64,000 bases of DNA from CALWZE01 sp964645785 (GCA_964645785.1 CAZYAV010000001.1:62001-126000), one strand, 5' to 3'. Counted from the stretch's first letter, positions 52,956 to 62,836 are shown. Numbers and translations: made by a program. The notes: generated by a model not told the origin, from the sequence alone.

Positions 52956-54623
52956 TTAGCGCTTGAGGTTAATCAGCTCCTCAAGCATTGTATCCGACAC
53001 CGTGATGACCCGGCTGTTTGCCTGGAAGCCGCGCTGTGTCGTAATCATATCGGCCATCTCGTTGGAGAGGTCGACGTTGGACATTTCCAGCGCGCTCGCC
53101 TTCAGCGCGCCCGTGCCCTCGCTGCCCGGGTCGGCCAGCTGCGGCTCGCCCGAGTTCGCGGTCTGGGAATAGTAGTTGTTGCCTTCATACTGCAAGCCAT
53201 AGGGGTTTGCAAAGTTCGCAAGCGAAATCTTGCCCGCGCTGACCGTACCCAGCTCCGCGTGGGAGACCATGACCGTACCGTCCGACGCAATCGCGATACC
53301 CGACAGCTGGTCGAGGGTGATGACGCCGCCCTCGGTGCCGTTCGCAAGGGTAAAGGTGACGCTGGAAAGACCCAGCTCACGCGAAGGAACCGACTTGGTC
53401 GCGGTCAGGTCGCCCGGGTTGAATTTCACCGCGCCGGTGCTGTCCGTCTCCGCAAAGGCATTAATCTCGCTGCCGGCAGCCGGGTCGGCGCCACCGTTCA
53501 TCTTTTTGAACAGGGTGGTCATCTGGTCAAAGCCCGGGTTGGTCACCTGGATATAGTCGTCGGTCGAGTTGCGCAGCAGCAGGGACGGTGCCGTGGAGTC
53601 CGGCGTAATCTTGCAGGAGTAGTTCTTGCCGCCGATGGTCATCTTGATTTCCCACGAGCCGTCGCCTGTGTCGTCATAGGTGGCAGTCAGGGCATCCACG
53701 TCGCCCTCGCCGGTGAAGCCGGTGCTCGCCTTCACAAAGGTCAGGCCGCCGCCGAACGCGCCGCTCTCGATGCCGTCGATGCGGCCGGTTTTGGTGCCGA
53801 AGGTCGCGCCGGTAACCTCTGCGCCGGTCAGCGGGCCTTCCGCGAACACGTCCTTGGAAGCGGTGATGACGAACCGGCCGGCCGTGTGGGCGACGCCGTT
53901 GTTCGCCTCCAGAATCGCGTTGTTGATCGCGTTGTTGACCTCGTCGATGCTGTTGAACTTGGTCGAGGCGTTGAGGGTGACGTTGATCGAGCCGGTCGAG
54001 GTGATCGTCGCGCTCGCGTCCAGACCCTGCGGCAGCTGGTTGCTCGAGTTGATGGTAAAGCCGACATTGCCGTATTTGGTGGGGTTGGTGGTCTGGATTG
54101 TGAAATCGACCTCGTTGATCGACTCGGTGATGGTCGCCACGCGGGGATCGACCGAGCCGAGGTTGTCGAGCTTGATCTTCTGGGAGGACGGCGTACCGTC
54201 CTTATCCGCCGTGCCCAGCACGAAGTTGCCGTTGATGTCGGTCAGATAGCCGTTGGAATCGTAGTCAAGCAGGCCGGCCTTGGTGTAGAAGATGTTGCCG
54301 TCCGCGTCCATCACCTGCAAAAAGCCCTCGCCGGTGATTGCCACATCCAGCCCGAAGCCGGTGTTCTGCATACTGGACTGGGTCATCTGGGACTGGATGC
54401 CGGCGAGCATGGCGCCGTAACCGACACTGGACGGGTTGACGCCGCCGCGGTTGCCCGTGCCGCCGGACGCCGCGGTCAGCGTCTGATAAAAGATATCCGA
54501 AAAGACCGCGCGCTGGGATTTGAAGCCGTAAGTATTGACGTTGGAAATGTTGTTGCCGATTACGTCCATTCTGGTCATGTGGGTTTTCAGACCCGCCACG
54601 CCGGAGTACATTGCTCTGTTCAT
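52956..54623 (-). CDS. flgE: flagellar hook protein FlgE
   Basis: 555 residues from ATG 54623, with AAGGAGTGG 6 nt upstream; longer frames add a non-homologous N-terminus. N-terminal rod/hook motif MNRAMYSGVAGLKTHMTRMDVIGNNISNVNTYGFKS, C-terminal ADMITTQRGFQANSRVITVSDTMLEELINL. The long Thr/Gly/Ser-rich middle is the variable hook surface domain. Two stable hairpins follow the gene. Confidence 0.96.
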   Translation of the reverse strand: MNRAMYSGVAGLKTHMTRMDVIGNNISNVNTYGFKSQRAVFSDIFYQTLTAASGGTGNRGGVNPSSVGYGAMLAGIQSQMTQSSMQNTGFGLDVAITGEGFLQVMDADGNIFYTKAGLLDYDSNGYLTDINGNFVLGTADKDGTPSSQKIKLDNLGSVDPRVATITESINEVDFTIQTTNPTKYGNVGFTINSSNQLPQGLDASATITSTGSINVTLNASTKFNSIDEVNNAINNAILEANNGVAHTAGRFVITASKDVFAEGPLTGAEVTGATFGTKTGRIDGIESGAFGGGLTFVKASTGFTGEGDVDALTATYDDTGDGSWEIKMTIGGKNYSCKITPDSTAPSLLLRNSTDDYIQVTNPGFDQMTTLFKKMNGGADPAAGSEINAFAETDSTGAVKFNPGDLTATKSVPSRELGLSSVTFTLANGTEGGVITLDQLSGIAIASDGTVMVSHAELGTVSAGKISLANFANPYGLQYEGNNYYSQTANSGEPQLADPGSEGTGALKASALEMSNVDLSNEMADMITTQRGFQANSRVITVSDTMLEELINLKR

Positions 54624-54711
54624 AAGAAACCACTCCTTGTTTTGCAAAGGAACAGTTCGCGTGCCGCTCGTCAATCAGTCGGAGCGGCAAAGCCCCCTCA
54701 AAAGGTCCGGC

Positions 54712-55119
54712 TTAAACAATAACTGTTCCGTCGATGTTTGTAAAGACGCTGTCCTGCGAATCCCGGCTGCTCACCGCCGTGATGACCGTGTTGTTTTTCA
54801 CATTCACCAGAAACGCGGTTTTGTCGATCAGAATCAGCGTGTCGTCCAGGTTTTTTTCTCCCGCGAGCCGCACACCGCGGTTCAACCGCTCGAGATACTC
54901 GTCCGAAAGCTCGATGTTGTGGTTGAGCGCCCGTTTGATTGCGTGCTTGGAAAAATTCACCTCGCTGCGGGAGGCCAGGCTTTCGCTCAGGATATCACGG
55001 AATGAGGTCTCGCTGCCGTTTGCTGCCCGCGCCCCGTCCTGCGTTACGGGAACGGCGCCAACCGGTGAGACAAGCCCTGTGGTGATTGCCGAGCGGAGCT
55101 TGAAATCCAAGCTGTTCAT
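54712..55119 (-). CDS. flagellar operon protein (TIGR02530-like)
   Basis: 135 residues. The middle, NFSKHAIKRALNHNIELSDEYLERLNRGVRLAGEKN and the end DTLILIDKTAFLVNVKNNTVITAV, match the small TIGR02530 flagellar-operon family found next to flgD in Firmicutes. Its role is unknown; it is probably a hook-assembly accessory. Fourteen nt after flgD; flgE follows after an 88-nt gap. Confidence 0.85.
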   Translation of the reverse strand: MNSLDFKLRSAITTGLVSPVGAVPVTQDGARAANGSETSFRDILSESLASRSEVNFSKHAIKRALNHNIELSDEYLERLNRGVRLAGEKNLDDTLILIDKTAFLVNVKNNTVITAVSSRDSQDSVFTNIDGTVIV

Positions 55120-55132
55120 CGTTTCACTCCGT

Positions 55133-55894
55133 TCAGGTTGTCGAAATCTTTGTTGTTGCGGCTATCGGCTTATACACGGATTTTTTGCCGGTCGGGTCGG
55201 TCACAACCACGTTGAAATAATAGCGCGTACCGGGGTCGAGACCCAACACCTCCATCGCCTGCGCCGAGGTCATCGTGCCGTACTTGGTTCCGGCCTCCAC
55301 CTTGTCGACCGTGTTGAACGGCGCATCCTTGGAATAATAGACCTCGTACTTGTAGCTGCCCATCATCAGATCATCCTCGGTCGGGACGTCCCACTTGAGG
55401 CTGACCGAATTTTCGCCCGCTTCCGCGGCCGTGATTTTGAAGCCGTCGCCCACAACGCCGGTATCGCTCGAGCCGATCGGGGCGGAGCCGATGCTCATGA
55501 TCTGGCTCAGCTCGTACTTTTTGCCGCCGATGTAGACCACATATTCATTGTCCACCAGCGACACCCGGTCAACAACGCCCGTCGTCGTGTCCAGCGAGCC
55601 GCCAACCGTGTTCCTCGAAGCCGTCACCGATTTGCCAACCAGGCTCATCGCGTACATGGTCTTGGAATAGCTCGCCATCTCCTGCATCATCTGCATGTTG
55701 GAGAATGTCGCCATCTGATTGACCATCTCGGTGTTGTCCATCGGGTTGGTGAAGTCCTGGTTCTGGAGCTGCACGACCATCAGGTTCAAAAAGTCGGACG
55801 CGTCGAGAATGGAGTTGTCCGTCTTGTCCGTAAACACCGCGTTAAACTGGTTCTGGCTTGAACCCATCACGCGGTCTGTCGAGCTGCTGCTCAT
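55133..55894 (-). CDS. flgD: flagellar hook assembly protein FlgD
   Basis: 253 residues. The N-terminal FlgD core is DASDFLNLMVVQLQNQDFTNPMDNTEMVNQMATFSNM. Residues about 135-253 look like a beta-rich FlgD Tudor/fibronectin-type part, with SLKWDVPTEDDLMMGSYKYEVYY. It caps the growing hook. Confidence 0.93.
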   Translation of the reverse strand: MSSSSTDRVMGSSQNQFNAVFTDKTDNSILDASDFLNLMVVQLQNQDFTNPMDNTEMVNQMATFSNMQMMQEMASYSKTMYAMSLVGKSVTASRNTVGGSLDTTTGVVDRVSLVDNEYVVYIGGKKYELSQIMSIGSAPIGSSDTGVVGDGFKITAAEAGENSVSLKWDVPTEDDLMMGSYKYEVYYSKDAPFNTVDKVEAGTKYGTMTSAQAMEVLGLDPGTRYYFNVVVTDPTGKKSVYKPIAATTKISTT

Positions 55895-55915
55895 CTGCTT
55901 CCTTCTCCTTTCCTG

Positions 55916-57034
55916 TTAGATGAAATGTGCCGCCTGCACAAGCTCGCTGCCCAGCAGCTCTTCGATTGTGCCGGCAAAGCCGTCCTCCTCCTGCCGGTTC
56001 TGCTGCTGCCCGCGTCTCTGCTGGCCGCGGTTCTGGCGCTCCTGCTCGTCATAGCGCAGCATGGTCTGCTCCACCGGCTGGTTCTGCTGCTCCTGCGTCA
56101 CCGCGGGGCGAACCTCCACCTCCATCGGGCTGACCGCCTGCTTGAGTGCGGCAAGTTCCCGGTTCAGGAGATTGGCCGCTTCCTTGGTCTCGGTCACGAT
56201 GCTCAGGGTCATCCGGTTGTCCTTGCTGAGGATGCGGATTGTCAGCTCGCCGAGCGAATCCGGCTTCAGGCGCATGGTGAATTCCCGCGTGCCTGCCTCA
56301 AGGTTTTCGTTGAGCTTGGCAAGGATCTGCGGCGCAACCTCGGCGGGCTGCTGCTGCGGCGCACGCTCAAGACGCAGCGCACCGACATTGTCAAACACAC
56401 GCGCCTCGCTCAGGTCAAGCTGGCTTTGCGCGGCGGCCTCTTCTTCGGCGCCGGTTGTCCTGCGCTGATTCAGCGCGGCCTTGATGCTCTGCACAAACGC
56501 GCCGTTTAGTTCAAGCGGCGGCTGCGCGCCCTGTTCGGTCTGCCCGGAAAGCGCCTCCTCCTGGCCGGTCATATTCTCGGTATAGCTGGCCGAAAGGATC
56601 GGCATCTCGGATGTCTCGGACATTCCGGCCGTCTGCGCACTTTGCTCAAGCGCCGCCTGTGCAAGCGAGCTCAGCACCGCCAGCGGATCGCTGAGCGACC
56701 GGCTGCTCATATCCTGTCCAAGTGCGTCAAGCAGTTCATTCTGCCCGGTCTGGGTCAGCGCGCCGAATTGCAGCTGCTGCATCAGCGCCGGCATTCCGCC
56801 CATCGCCTCCAGCAGCGCCATGCCCGCGGAAGCGTACTGCTCCTGCGTGATGTCCTCGGACGAGCCGGTCAGCCATTCCTGCGCCGCAAGCGCCTCGTGC
56901 TCCTTCGAGCCCTCCACCATCTGCTGGATGATCTGCAAAAACGGATCGCTCACAGCCGCGGATGTGCTCTGCCCCGCCGCGCTGCCCCGGTACTGCTGGA
57001 TCGCGTCAAACGAGACAAAATTCAGGTTTTCCAT
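55916..57034 (-). CDS. fliK: flagellar hook-length control protein FliK
   Basis: 372 residues from ATG 57034, with GGAGGTG 6 nt upstream; GTG 57043 is a less likely start. A Gln/Ala/Ser-rich N-terminal half ends in the C-terminal Flg_hook domain (RLKPDSLGELTIRILSKDNRMTLSIV and LLNRELAALKQAV). The tail is rich in Gln/Arg (RGQQRRGQQQNRQEE). FliK measures hook length and switches FlhB specificity. 84-nt gap from fliJ. Confidence 0.92.
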   Translation of the reverse strand: MENLNFVSFDAIQQYRGSAAGQSTSAAVSDPFLQIIQQMVEGSKEHEALAAQEWLTGSSEDITQEQYASAGMALLEAMGGMPALMQQLQFGALTQTGQNELLDALGQDMSSRSLSDPLAVLSSLAQAALEQSAQTAGMSETSEMPILSASYTENMTGQEEALSGQTEQGAQPPLELNGAFVQSIKAALNQRRTTGAEEEAAAQSQLDLSEARVFDNVGALRLERAPQQQPAEVAPQILAKLNENLEAGTREFTMRLKPDSLGELTIRILSKDNRMTLSIVTETKEAANLLNRELAALKQAVSPMEVEVRPAVTQEQQNQPVEQTMLRYDEQERQNRGQQRRGQQQNRQEEDGFAGTIEELLGSELVQAAHFI

Positions 57035-57118
57035 CTGTTTCACCTCCTTTCAATGGGTCTGTTCTATTTCCAAACGGCCGAAGCCGTGGAAACCAATGGA
57101 CTCGGCTCACACACAGGC

Positions 57119-57565
57119 TCACTCGGCGGCAAGCTGGTGCACAAGCCCTTCGTTGATCTGCTGTTCAAATTCCTTGGCCGTCTCTTTATTATACTCCTCC
57201 AGCTGCTTTTCTTCCAGCTTATTCAGCCCGGAAAGTTCCTGCGAGGCCTGAATCACAACCTGCCGCTGCGCGTTAATCCGCTGTTCCAGCAGCACCAGCG
57301 CCCGTTCAATCTCCTCAATGCGGCGGGTGGTGTTTTCCCGATAGTATTTGAACCCGTTCAGGTCAACCAGCGACATGCCGACGCTGCGGCTGCGCTCCTG
57401 AAGCGCCGCCTCTTTCTGCACCAGAAACTGCGCGAGCTCCTCTTTTTTCTGGATATGGCGGTTCTTTTCCTGGTTCAGCGTCGCGAGCGCCGCCTTTTCC
57501 GATTCAAGGATCTGCTCTTTATACTGCTGCACGCGCTTTAATGAGAAATGAAACACCTTCGGCAT
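57119..57565 (-). CDS. fliJ: flagellar export chaperone FliJ
   Basis: 148 residues, almost entirely coiled coil, starting MPKVFHFSLKRVQQYKEQIL. FliJ is the general export chaperone in the FliI-FliH-FliJ ATPase complex. 17 nt after fliI. Confidence 0.92.
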   Translation of the reverse strand: MPKVFHFSLKRVQQYKEQILESEKAALATLNQEKNRHIQKKEELAQFLVQKEAALQERSRSVGMSLVDLNGFKYYRENTTRRIEEIERALVLLEQRINAQRQVVIQASQELSGLNKLEEKQLEEYNKETAKEFEQQINEGLVHQLAAE

Positions 57566-57582
57566 CGAAAATCACCTTAGCT

Positions 57583-58908
57583 TTACTGCACAACCTGCTG
57601 CATCATCCGGATCGTTTCGGGATACGGCGTGCTGTTTTCAACCTCCTGGGTGAGGAATTCGTTGATTCTGGGCATATAGTCTATCGAGCGGTCAAGCTGT
57701 GGGTTTGTGCCGTGCTTGTACGCGCCAATCGAGATCAGATCCTCATTTTCCTGATAGGTCGACATCAGGTTGCGGATCTCATGCGCGGCCTGCTTTTGCT
57801 CGGGCGGCGCAATCTCGTTCATCAGGCGGCTGACGCTGTTTAGGATGTCGATTGCGGGGTAGTGGTTTTTTGCCGCGATTTTGCGGGACAGAATGATGTG
57901 CCCGTCGATAATGCCGCGCACCGTGTCCGCAATCGGCTCGTTGGTGTCGTCCCCCTCGACCAGGACAGTGTAGATGCCGGTGATCGAGCCGTTTTCGAAA
58001 TTGCCGGAACGCTCGAGCAGCTTGGGCAGCGCCGAATAGATCGAGGGGGTGTACCCGCGCGCAATCGGCGCCTCGCCGGTATTGAGCCCGATTTCCCGCT
58101 GCGCCATCGCAAACCGGGTCAGCGAGTCCATCATCAGCAGCACGTCCTTGCCCTGCAGCTGGAAATACTCCGCAATCGAGGTCGCCGTCTGGGCACATTT
58201 GAGCCGCATCAGCGCCGGCTGGTCGGAGGTCGCCACAACGAGGATGGAGCGCTTGATGCCCTCCTCGCCGAGGTCGCGCTGGATGAACTCCACCACCTCG
58301 CGCCCGCGCTCGCCAACCAGCGCGATGACGTTGATGTCCGCCTTGACGTTGCGGGCAATCATCCCCATCAGGGTGCTTTTGCCGACGCCGCTTCCGGCGA
58401 AGATCCCGATCCTCTGCCCTTTGCCGACGGTCAGCAGGCCGTCGATTGCCCGCACCCCCAGCTCGATGGGCTCGGAGATTGGGGGACGCGCCATCGGGTT
58501 GACCGGCTGCCCCGTGATGGAGACCGTGTCGTGCACGGTGATCGGCCCCTTGCCGTCAATCGGCATACCGAGCGCATCCACCGTCCGGCCGACCATCTCC
58601 GGCCCCACCGGGATATTCAGTTTATCGCCTGTGTTGACCACGGCGCAGCCGTAACCGGCGCCCTCCAGCTCCTGATACGGCATCAGATAGGTAATGTTTT
58701 CCGCAATGCCCACGACCTCGCAGGTCACCTTCTGGCCATTCGCGGTTGTGATGAGGCAGATATCGCCGATGCTGCACGACAGGCCGGTCGCCTCAATCGA
58801 CATGCCGACAATCTTGCAGATTCGCCCCTCCTGGGTGCACAGATCCGCCAAATGCAGCCGGTTCAGCGATTCGGTAATGTCCAGCAGCGCATCCACTGTT
58901 TGTGTCAT
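57583..58908 (-). CDS. fliI: flagellum-specific ATPase FliI
   Basis: 441 residues. Walker A AGSGVGKS at 171-178, Walker B-containing LLMMDSLTRFA, the catalytic ALVGERGREV, and RGYTPSIYSALPKLLERSG are all the FliI/beta-subunit-like type. It energises entry of export substrates. Start overlaps the fliH stop by 4 nt. Confidence 0.97.
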   Translation of the reverse strand: MTQTVDALLDITESLNRLHLADLCTQEGRICKIVGMSIEATGLSCSIGDICLITTANGQKVTCEVVGIAENITYLMPYQELEGAGYGCAVVNTGDKLNIPVGPEMVGRTVDALGMPIDGKGPITVHDTVSITGQPVNPMARPPISEPIELGVRAIDGLLTVGKGQRIGIFAGSGVGKSTLMGMIARNVKADINVIALVGERGREVVEFIQRDLGEEGIKRSILVVATSDQPALMRLKCAQTATSIAEYFQLQGKDVLLMMDSLTRFAMAQREIGLNTGEAPIARGYTPSIYSALPKLLERSGNFENGSITGIYTVLVEGDDTNEPIADTVRGIIDGHIILSRKIAAKNHYPAIDILNSVSRLMNEIAPPEQKQAAHEIRNLMSTYQENEDLISIGAYKHGTNPQLDRSIDYMPRINEFLTQEVENSTPYPETIRMMQQVVQ

Positions 58909-59747
58909 TCGGTTCCAAACACCCTTCTCAGGTTGTCAATTTGGGTGGAGATGGACGCGTCAATCGTGCCTGTCTCGGTCGATACGCGAACCGTGCCGTC
59001 CGAATCCGGCGCCGGCACAACCTCGGCGCGCTCCATGCTCTGCAAATCGCTGCGCAGCTTTTCAACCAGCCCCAGCAGGTGATCCGAGACCTCGACCTTC
59101 AGCCATGTGGCGTTTTTCACCCGGTCAACCGTCTCCATCACCAGCGTTTGCAGGGTCAGGTCATCCTGTTCGATTTTGCGCTGAATCAGCTTTTCCGCGA
59201 TTTCAAGGGAGAGGGTGTTGAGCTGGCGGGCATAGGTCTCAAAATACGCCGTCTGCATCTTCTCCATCTCCTCCAGGCTCTGGCCAACCTGTTGGATTAA
59301 GCCCGTGATCTCGGTTTTTTTCTGGTTCAGCGCGTTGAAATACGCCTCCTGGGATGCCTCCTGGAACGCGTTCTTGCCGGCCTCCTCCAGCGCGATTGGG
59401 TACGCCTCCTTGTAGGCGTTTTTATACGCCTCCTGCCGCGCGGAATTGTAGGCCTCTTTATATGCCGCGGTGTACGCGACCTGGCGCAGCTGCTCCATTT
59501 CCGCCGCGCTGAGCGCAATTGCCGGGCGCGCCGGCGGCTCGATGCGCACCGGCTCGGGCGCCGGTTCCTGCGTCTGCCCGGCGGCGGGCTGCTTTTGGGC
59601 GGCCGGCTTTGGGGCGGCCGCGCCGCGTTTATTCTTATCGGTTCGGGTTGCTTTGTTCTGCTCGATCTCCTCATGGCTGCCCATATCAGGGATGCGGATC
59701 TTTTCCTGTGAAAACCTGACCTGGCCGCCCCTGAAAATATCAGGCAA
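58905..59747 (-). CDS. fliH: flagellar assembly protein FliH
   Basis: 280 residues. The start is TTG 59747, with GGAGATGAG upstream; an Ala/Pro linker at about 35-80 precedes Tyr/Ala-rich repeats (AYKEAYNSARQEAYKNAYKEAY) at about 95-140. The C-terminal domain (LIQRKIEQDDLTLQTLVMETVDRVKNATWLKVEVSDHLL) is FliH/HrpE-like. It regulates FliI. Overlaps fliG by 8 nt. Confidence 0.92.
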   Translation of the reverse strand: MPDIFRGGQVRFSQEKIRIPDMGSHEEIEQNKATRTDKNKRGAAAPKPAAQKQPAAGQTQEPAPEPVRIEPPARPAIALSAAEMEQLRQVAYTAAYKEAYNSARQEAYKNAYKEAYPIALEEAGKNAFQEASQEAYFNALNQKKTEITGLIQQVGQSLEEMEKMQTAYFETYARQLNTLSLEIAEKLIQRKIEQDDLTLQTLVMETVDRVKNATWLKVEVSDHLLGLVEKLRSDLQSMERAEVVPAPDSDGTVRVSTETGTIDASISTQIDNLRRVFGTE

Positions 59748-60759
59748 TTATCTCATCTCCTCCGCCGCGCGAGATGACAATCTCGCCGGTCTCCTCCAGG
59801 CGGCGTATAACGTTGACGATCTTCTGCTGCGCCTCCTCAACGTCACGCATACGGACATTGCGCAGGTACTCGATATCCGACAGGATATTCTCACGCGCAC
59901 GCGCGGACACGTTGTTGAGCAGAACGGCCTTGACCTCCTCGTTGGAGCCCTTGATGGCGATGGCGAGATCCTGCGAATCCACCTCGCGCAGCACCCGCTG
60001 GATGGTCATATCGTCGAGCGAGACAATATCCTCGAACACGAACATCAGCTTGCGGATGTTGTCGGACAGCTCCGGATCCACCTTGTTCAGCTCGTCGAAG
60101 ATGTGCCGCTCAGTCGTGCGGTCGGTGTGGTTGATGATATCCGCCACATAGTTGATGCCGCCGATTTCGGTCATATCGACCGAGACGATGGTCGAGAACC
60201 GCTTTTCAAGGGTCGATTCGACGATCTTGACAATGTCCGGCGAAACGCTCTCCAGCGCGGCGATGCGCTTGATGACGTCCAGCTGCAGCTCGGGCGAAAG
60301 CTCGGAGATAATCTGAGACGCCTGCTCCGCCTTCGCGTAGGAGAGAATGAACGCGATGGTCTGCGGATGCTCGTTCTGGATCATCATCATCAGGTTTTTG
60401 TAGTTTGATTTGCGGATAAACTCAAACGCCATGGTCTGCATCGCGCTTGAGATCCGCTCCATGTACGAAGAGGCCAGCTGCGGGCCAAAGGCCTTTTCCA
60501 GAACATCGCGCGCGTAAAGCACACCGCCCTCGGAAATTACCTTCTGGGTCACACACAGGCCGTAAAAGTCGTCGACAATCCCCTGCATGTCCTCGTTGGA
60601 CAGCTTTTGAAGCTTCGCAACCTCCATCGAGAGCTGCTCGACCTCTTCCTCACGCAGGAATTTGTAGACCTTCGCGGCGTGCTCCGCGCCCAGGGCGACA
60701 ATCACAGAAGCAGCGCGCTGCAGGTTTGTGATTTTCGTTTTACCCGTGGTGCTCGCCAT
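59740..60759 (-). CDS. fliG: flagellar motor switch protein FliG
   Basis: 339 residues, standard length. N-terminal TGKTKITNLQRAASVIVALGAEHAAKVYKFL, the EHPQT motif in MMIQNEHPQTIAFILSYAK and the C-terminal torque helix SVSPDIVKIV to LLNNVSARARENILSDIEYL are present. It couples MS- and C-rings and binds stators. 6 nt after fliF. Confidence 0.97.
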   Translation of the reverse strand: MASTTGKTKITNLQRAASVIVALGAEHAAKVYKFLREEEVEQLSMEVAKLQKLSNEDMQGIVDDFYGLCVTQKVISEGGVLYARDVLEKAFGPQLASSYMERISSAMQTMAFEFIRKSNYKNLMMMIQNEHPQTIAFILSYAKAEQASQIISELSPELQLDVIKRIAALESVSPDIVKIVESTLEKRFSTIVSVDMTEIGGINYVADIINHTDRTTERHIFDELNKVDPELSDNIRKLMFVFEDIVSLDDMTIQRVLREVDSQDLAIAIKGSNEEVKAVLLNNVSARARENILSDIEYLRNVRMRDVEEAQQKIVNVIRRLEETGEIVISRGGGDEIIA

Positions 60760-60765
60760 CGCGGC

Positions 60766-62400
60766 TTACTCCTCTCCCTTCATCCAGTTGCGGATGAGAT
60801 TTGCCGTGATTTCGGGGTTTGTATCCGCAAAATCACGCACTTCCTCAACAATCGCGGACTCCTTTGCGTCCTGCATCGAGGCTGCCGCGTTTGCAAGCTC
60901 CTGCTTGTACTTATCGATCTCTTCCTGCATTGACACTGCACTGACCTCCTCTGGCACCGCCTGACCCTTGCCCTTGCCGCCCTTCTTCGCCTTCTTTTTC
61001 TTGCCCTTGTGGACAAGCGAAAGGATGACAATCAGCATAATCAGAATCAGCAGCAGCGCGCCGGCCGCAATCAGAACCCAAAGCGGCAGCGACTCCACAA
61101 ATTCGATGATGTTCACCGGCGTTCTTTCGGAACTTGCGTCGCTGTAGAACGACGAGACCGAGACCATGCTCGGATCGATATCCGCCGCGGTGGAAACCAG
61201 CTGAACCAGCTCCTCCTGCCGCGCCGGCGTCATCTGCGGCTCTTTGACCAGAACCGAAACAGTCGCGCGCTCCAGCTTGGCGTTGCCCTTTTCAATCTGC
61301 CGCTTTATATAGCTGTAGTAATATTCTATATCCCTGTGATAGTCGGTGATGCCGCCCTCATCCTCCGGGTTGCGGTAGGCGTAGTTGGGCAGGTCGGTGT
61401 TGTCCTCCTCCCCGACAATCCCGCCGATCGACTCGATTGCGCCGATGGTGTAGTCCTCCTCCCGGCGGCTGGGATAGCCCTCGCCGTCCTCGTCCGGGAT
61501 AACCGTCATCGACTCGGTAATCATCGAGTCATAGTCAATCGTGACCATGGCGACGGCGACAACCCCGTCCTCGCCGTACCGCGGCGTGAGCAGGCGAATG
61601 ATATTGCTCTCGATCTGCGAGCGGATGAGGGATTCAAATTCCAGATTTTGCGTGCGGGAAAAAAGCGTATCCTCCGTATTCGAGAGAACGCCGCTTTCCG
61701 CACCATAAAGCTCCGTGCGGGTTGTGGAATCCACCACGGTGACATTCGCCGCGTCAAGAAGCGGCACAGCCGAGGCAACCAGATTTTTGATTGCGGACAC
61801 CTGCTGCGCCGACAACGTGATTCCGTTTTTCATGGTGAGCACAACGCTCGCGGTTGAAAACTGGTTGGTGTTTTGCTGCCAGGCAAAATTGCTTGTGGTT
61901 GGGATGGAAAGGGTTACAATCGCGCCGCTGATTTCATTCATGCTTTTCAGGGTGCTTTGCAGCCGATCCTGCAACTGATAGACCAGCACCTGCTTCTGTT
62001 CCGTCTCGGTCGCGGTCAGCCCTGTATGTTCAGAAAACACGTCGTATGCCAGCGAGGAGTTCGGATATCCCTGCGAGGCAAGCTCCAACAGGCTTCGGTT
62101 GTACTCCTTTCTTGGTACCTCGACCTGATTGTCCTGGTTAATGCGCGGGGTGACGCCGAGCGTTTGCAGCGCTTCAAACACCGATTCGGTCTCGGAGCTG
62201 CTCAGCTCCGGGTAAAGGACAACGTATGCATTCCCGTTCATGCTCAGCGCCGCAACAATCACCGCGCAAACCGCAACCACCGCGGCGCCGATCATAATGA
62301 GTTTTTTCTTCTTCTCTGCGGAGAGCTCTTTCGAGTATTCCTTTAGCTTTTCGAGATTTGCTTGGAAATTCAAGGCCGACTTGAGCTTTTCCTTGTCCAA
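60766..62400 (-). CDS. fliF: flagellar MS-ring protein FliF
   Basis: 544 residues. Helices at about 34-54 and 437-460 flank the large periplasm-facing ring-building domain (with VPRKEYNRSLLELASQGYPNSSLAYDVFSEH). The C-terminal tail binds FliG (EVRDFADTNPEITANLIRNWMK). A Lys/Gly-rich segment (KGKKKKAKKGGKGKG) follows the second helix. 43 nt after fliE. Confidence 0.97.
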   Translation of the reverse strand: MDKEKLKSALNFQANLEKLKEYSKELSAEKKKKLIMIGAAVVAVCAVIVAALSMNGNAYVVLYPELSSSETESVFEALQTLGVTPRINQDNQVEVPRKEYNRSLLELASQGYPNSSLAYDVFSEHTGLTATETEQKQVLVYQLQDRLQSTLKSMNEISGAIVTLSIPTTSNFAWQQNTNQFSTASVVLTMKNGITLSAQQVSAIKNLVASAVPLLDAANVTVVDSTTRTELYGAESGVLSNTEDTLFSRTQNLEFESLIRSQIESNIIRLLTPRYGEDGVVAVAMVTIDYDSMITESMTVIPDEDGEGYPSRREEDYTIGAIESIGGIVGEEDNTDLPNYAYRNPEDEGGITDYHRDIEYYYSYIKRQIEKGNAKLERATVSVLVKEPQMTPARQEELVQLVSTAADIDPSMVSVSSFYSDASSERTPVNIIEFVESLPLWVLIAAGALLLILIMLIVILSLVHKGKKKKAKKGGKGKGQAVPEEVSAVSMQEEIDKYKQELANAAASMQDAKESAIVEEVRDFADTNPEITANLIRNWMKGEE

Positions 62401-62443
62401 AGGGCTCCCCCTTTCCTTTTAGTCAATTCTATGCGTCGGCACA

Positions 62444-62749
62444 TCAGACCTGCATCTGCATAATCTCTTTATACGCATTTACCGCGCGGCTTGTGACCTG
62501 CACGACAATCTGCGTCGCCGTCTCCGCCTTCATGATATCAATCTGCGCCTGCGCGATATTGTCCAGGTTCCCAAGCGCAAGCTCGATTCCGTCCCGCTGC
62601 ACGGCGGCGTTGGCCTCTTCAACCTCAAGGAGAGCCTGCTGAAAGAAATTCTGAAAACTGTTTTTTCCGGTTGTTTCACTGCTTGTACCAAGCTCCGGCA
62701 ACGAGCTCAGGTTGGCGGGATTTATATGTTGCAAGGCATCAACATTCAT
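62444..62749 (-). CDS. fliE: flagellar hook-basal body protein FliE
   Basis: 101 residues. The C-terminal FQNFFQQALLEVEEANAAVQRDGIELALGNLDNIAQAQIDIMKAETATQIVVQVTSRAVNAYKEIM is the FliE signature. It joins the MS-ring to the rod. First gene of the 27-gene operon: normally flgB and flgC precede it, but they are not here. Confidence 0.95.
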   Translation of the reverse strand: MNVDALQHINPANLSSLPELGTSSETTGKNSFQNFFQQALLEVEEANAAVQRDGIELALGNLDNIAQAQIDIMKAETATQIVVQVTSRAVNAYKEIMQMQV

Positions 62750-62789
62750 TTCGACATACCCTTTCTCGCTAATTACACATTGTTAAGAA

Positions 62790-62818
62790 ATTATACCATG
62801 AGAAACCCATCAAGTAAA
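62790..62818 (-). promoter_or_regulatory. sigma-A promoter of the flagellar operon
   Basis: Minus-strand TTTACT (62818-62813), 17-nt spacer, TATAAT (62795-62790) with extended -10 TGG, about 40 nt upstream of the fliE start. Confidence 0.88.
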
Positions 62819-62836
62819 GTCTAAAAATGCACAGCT

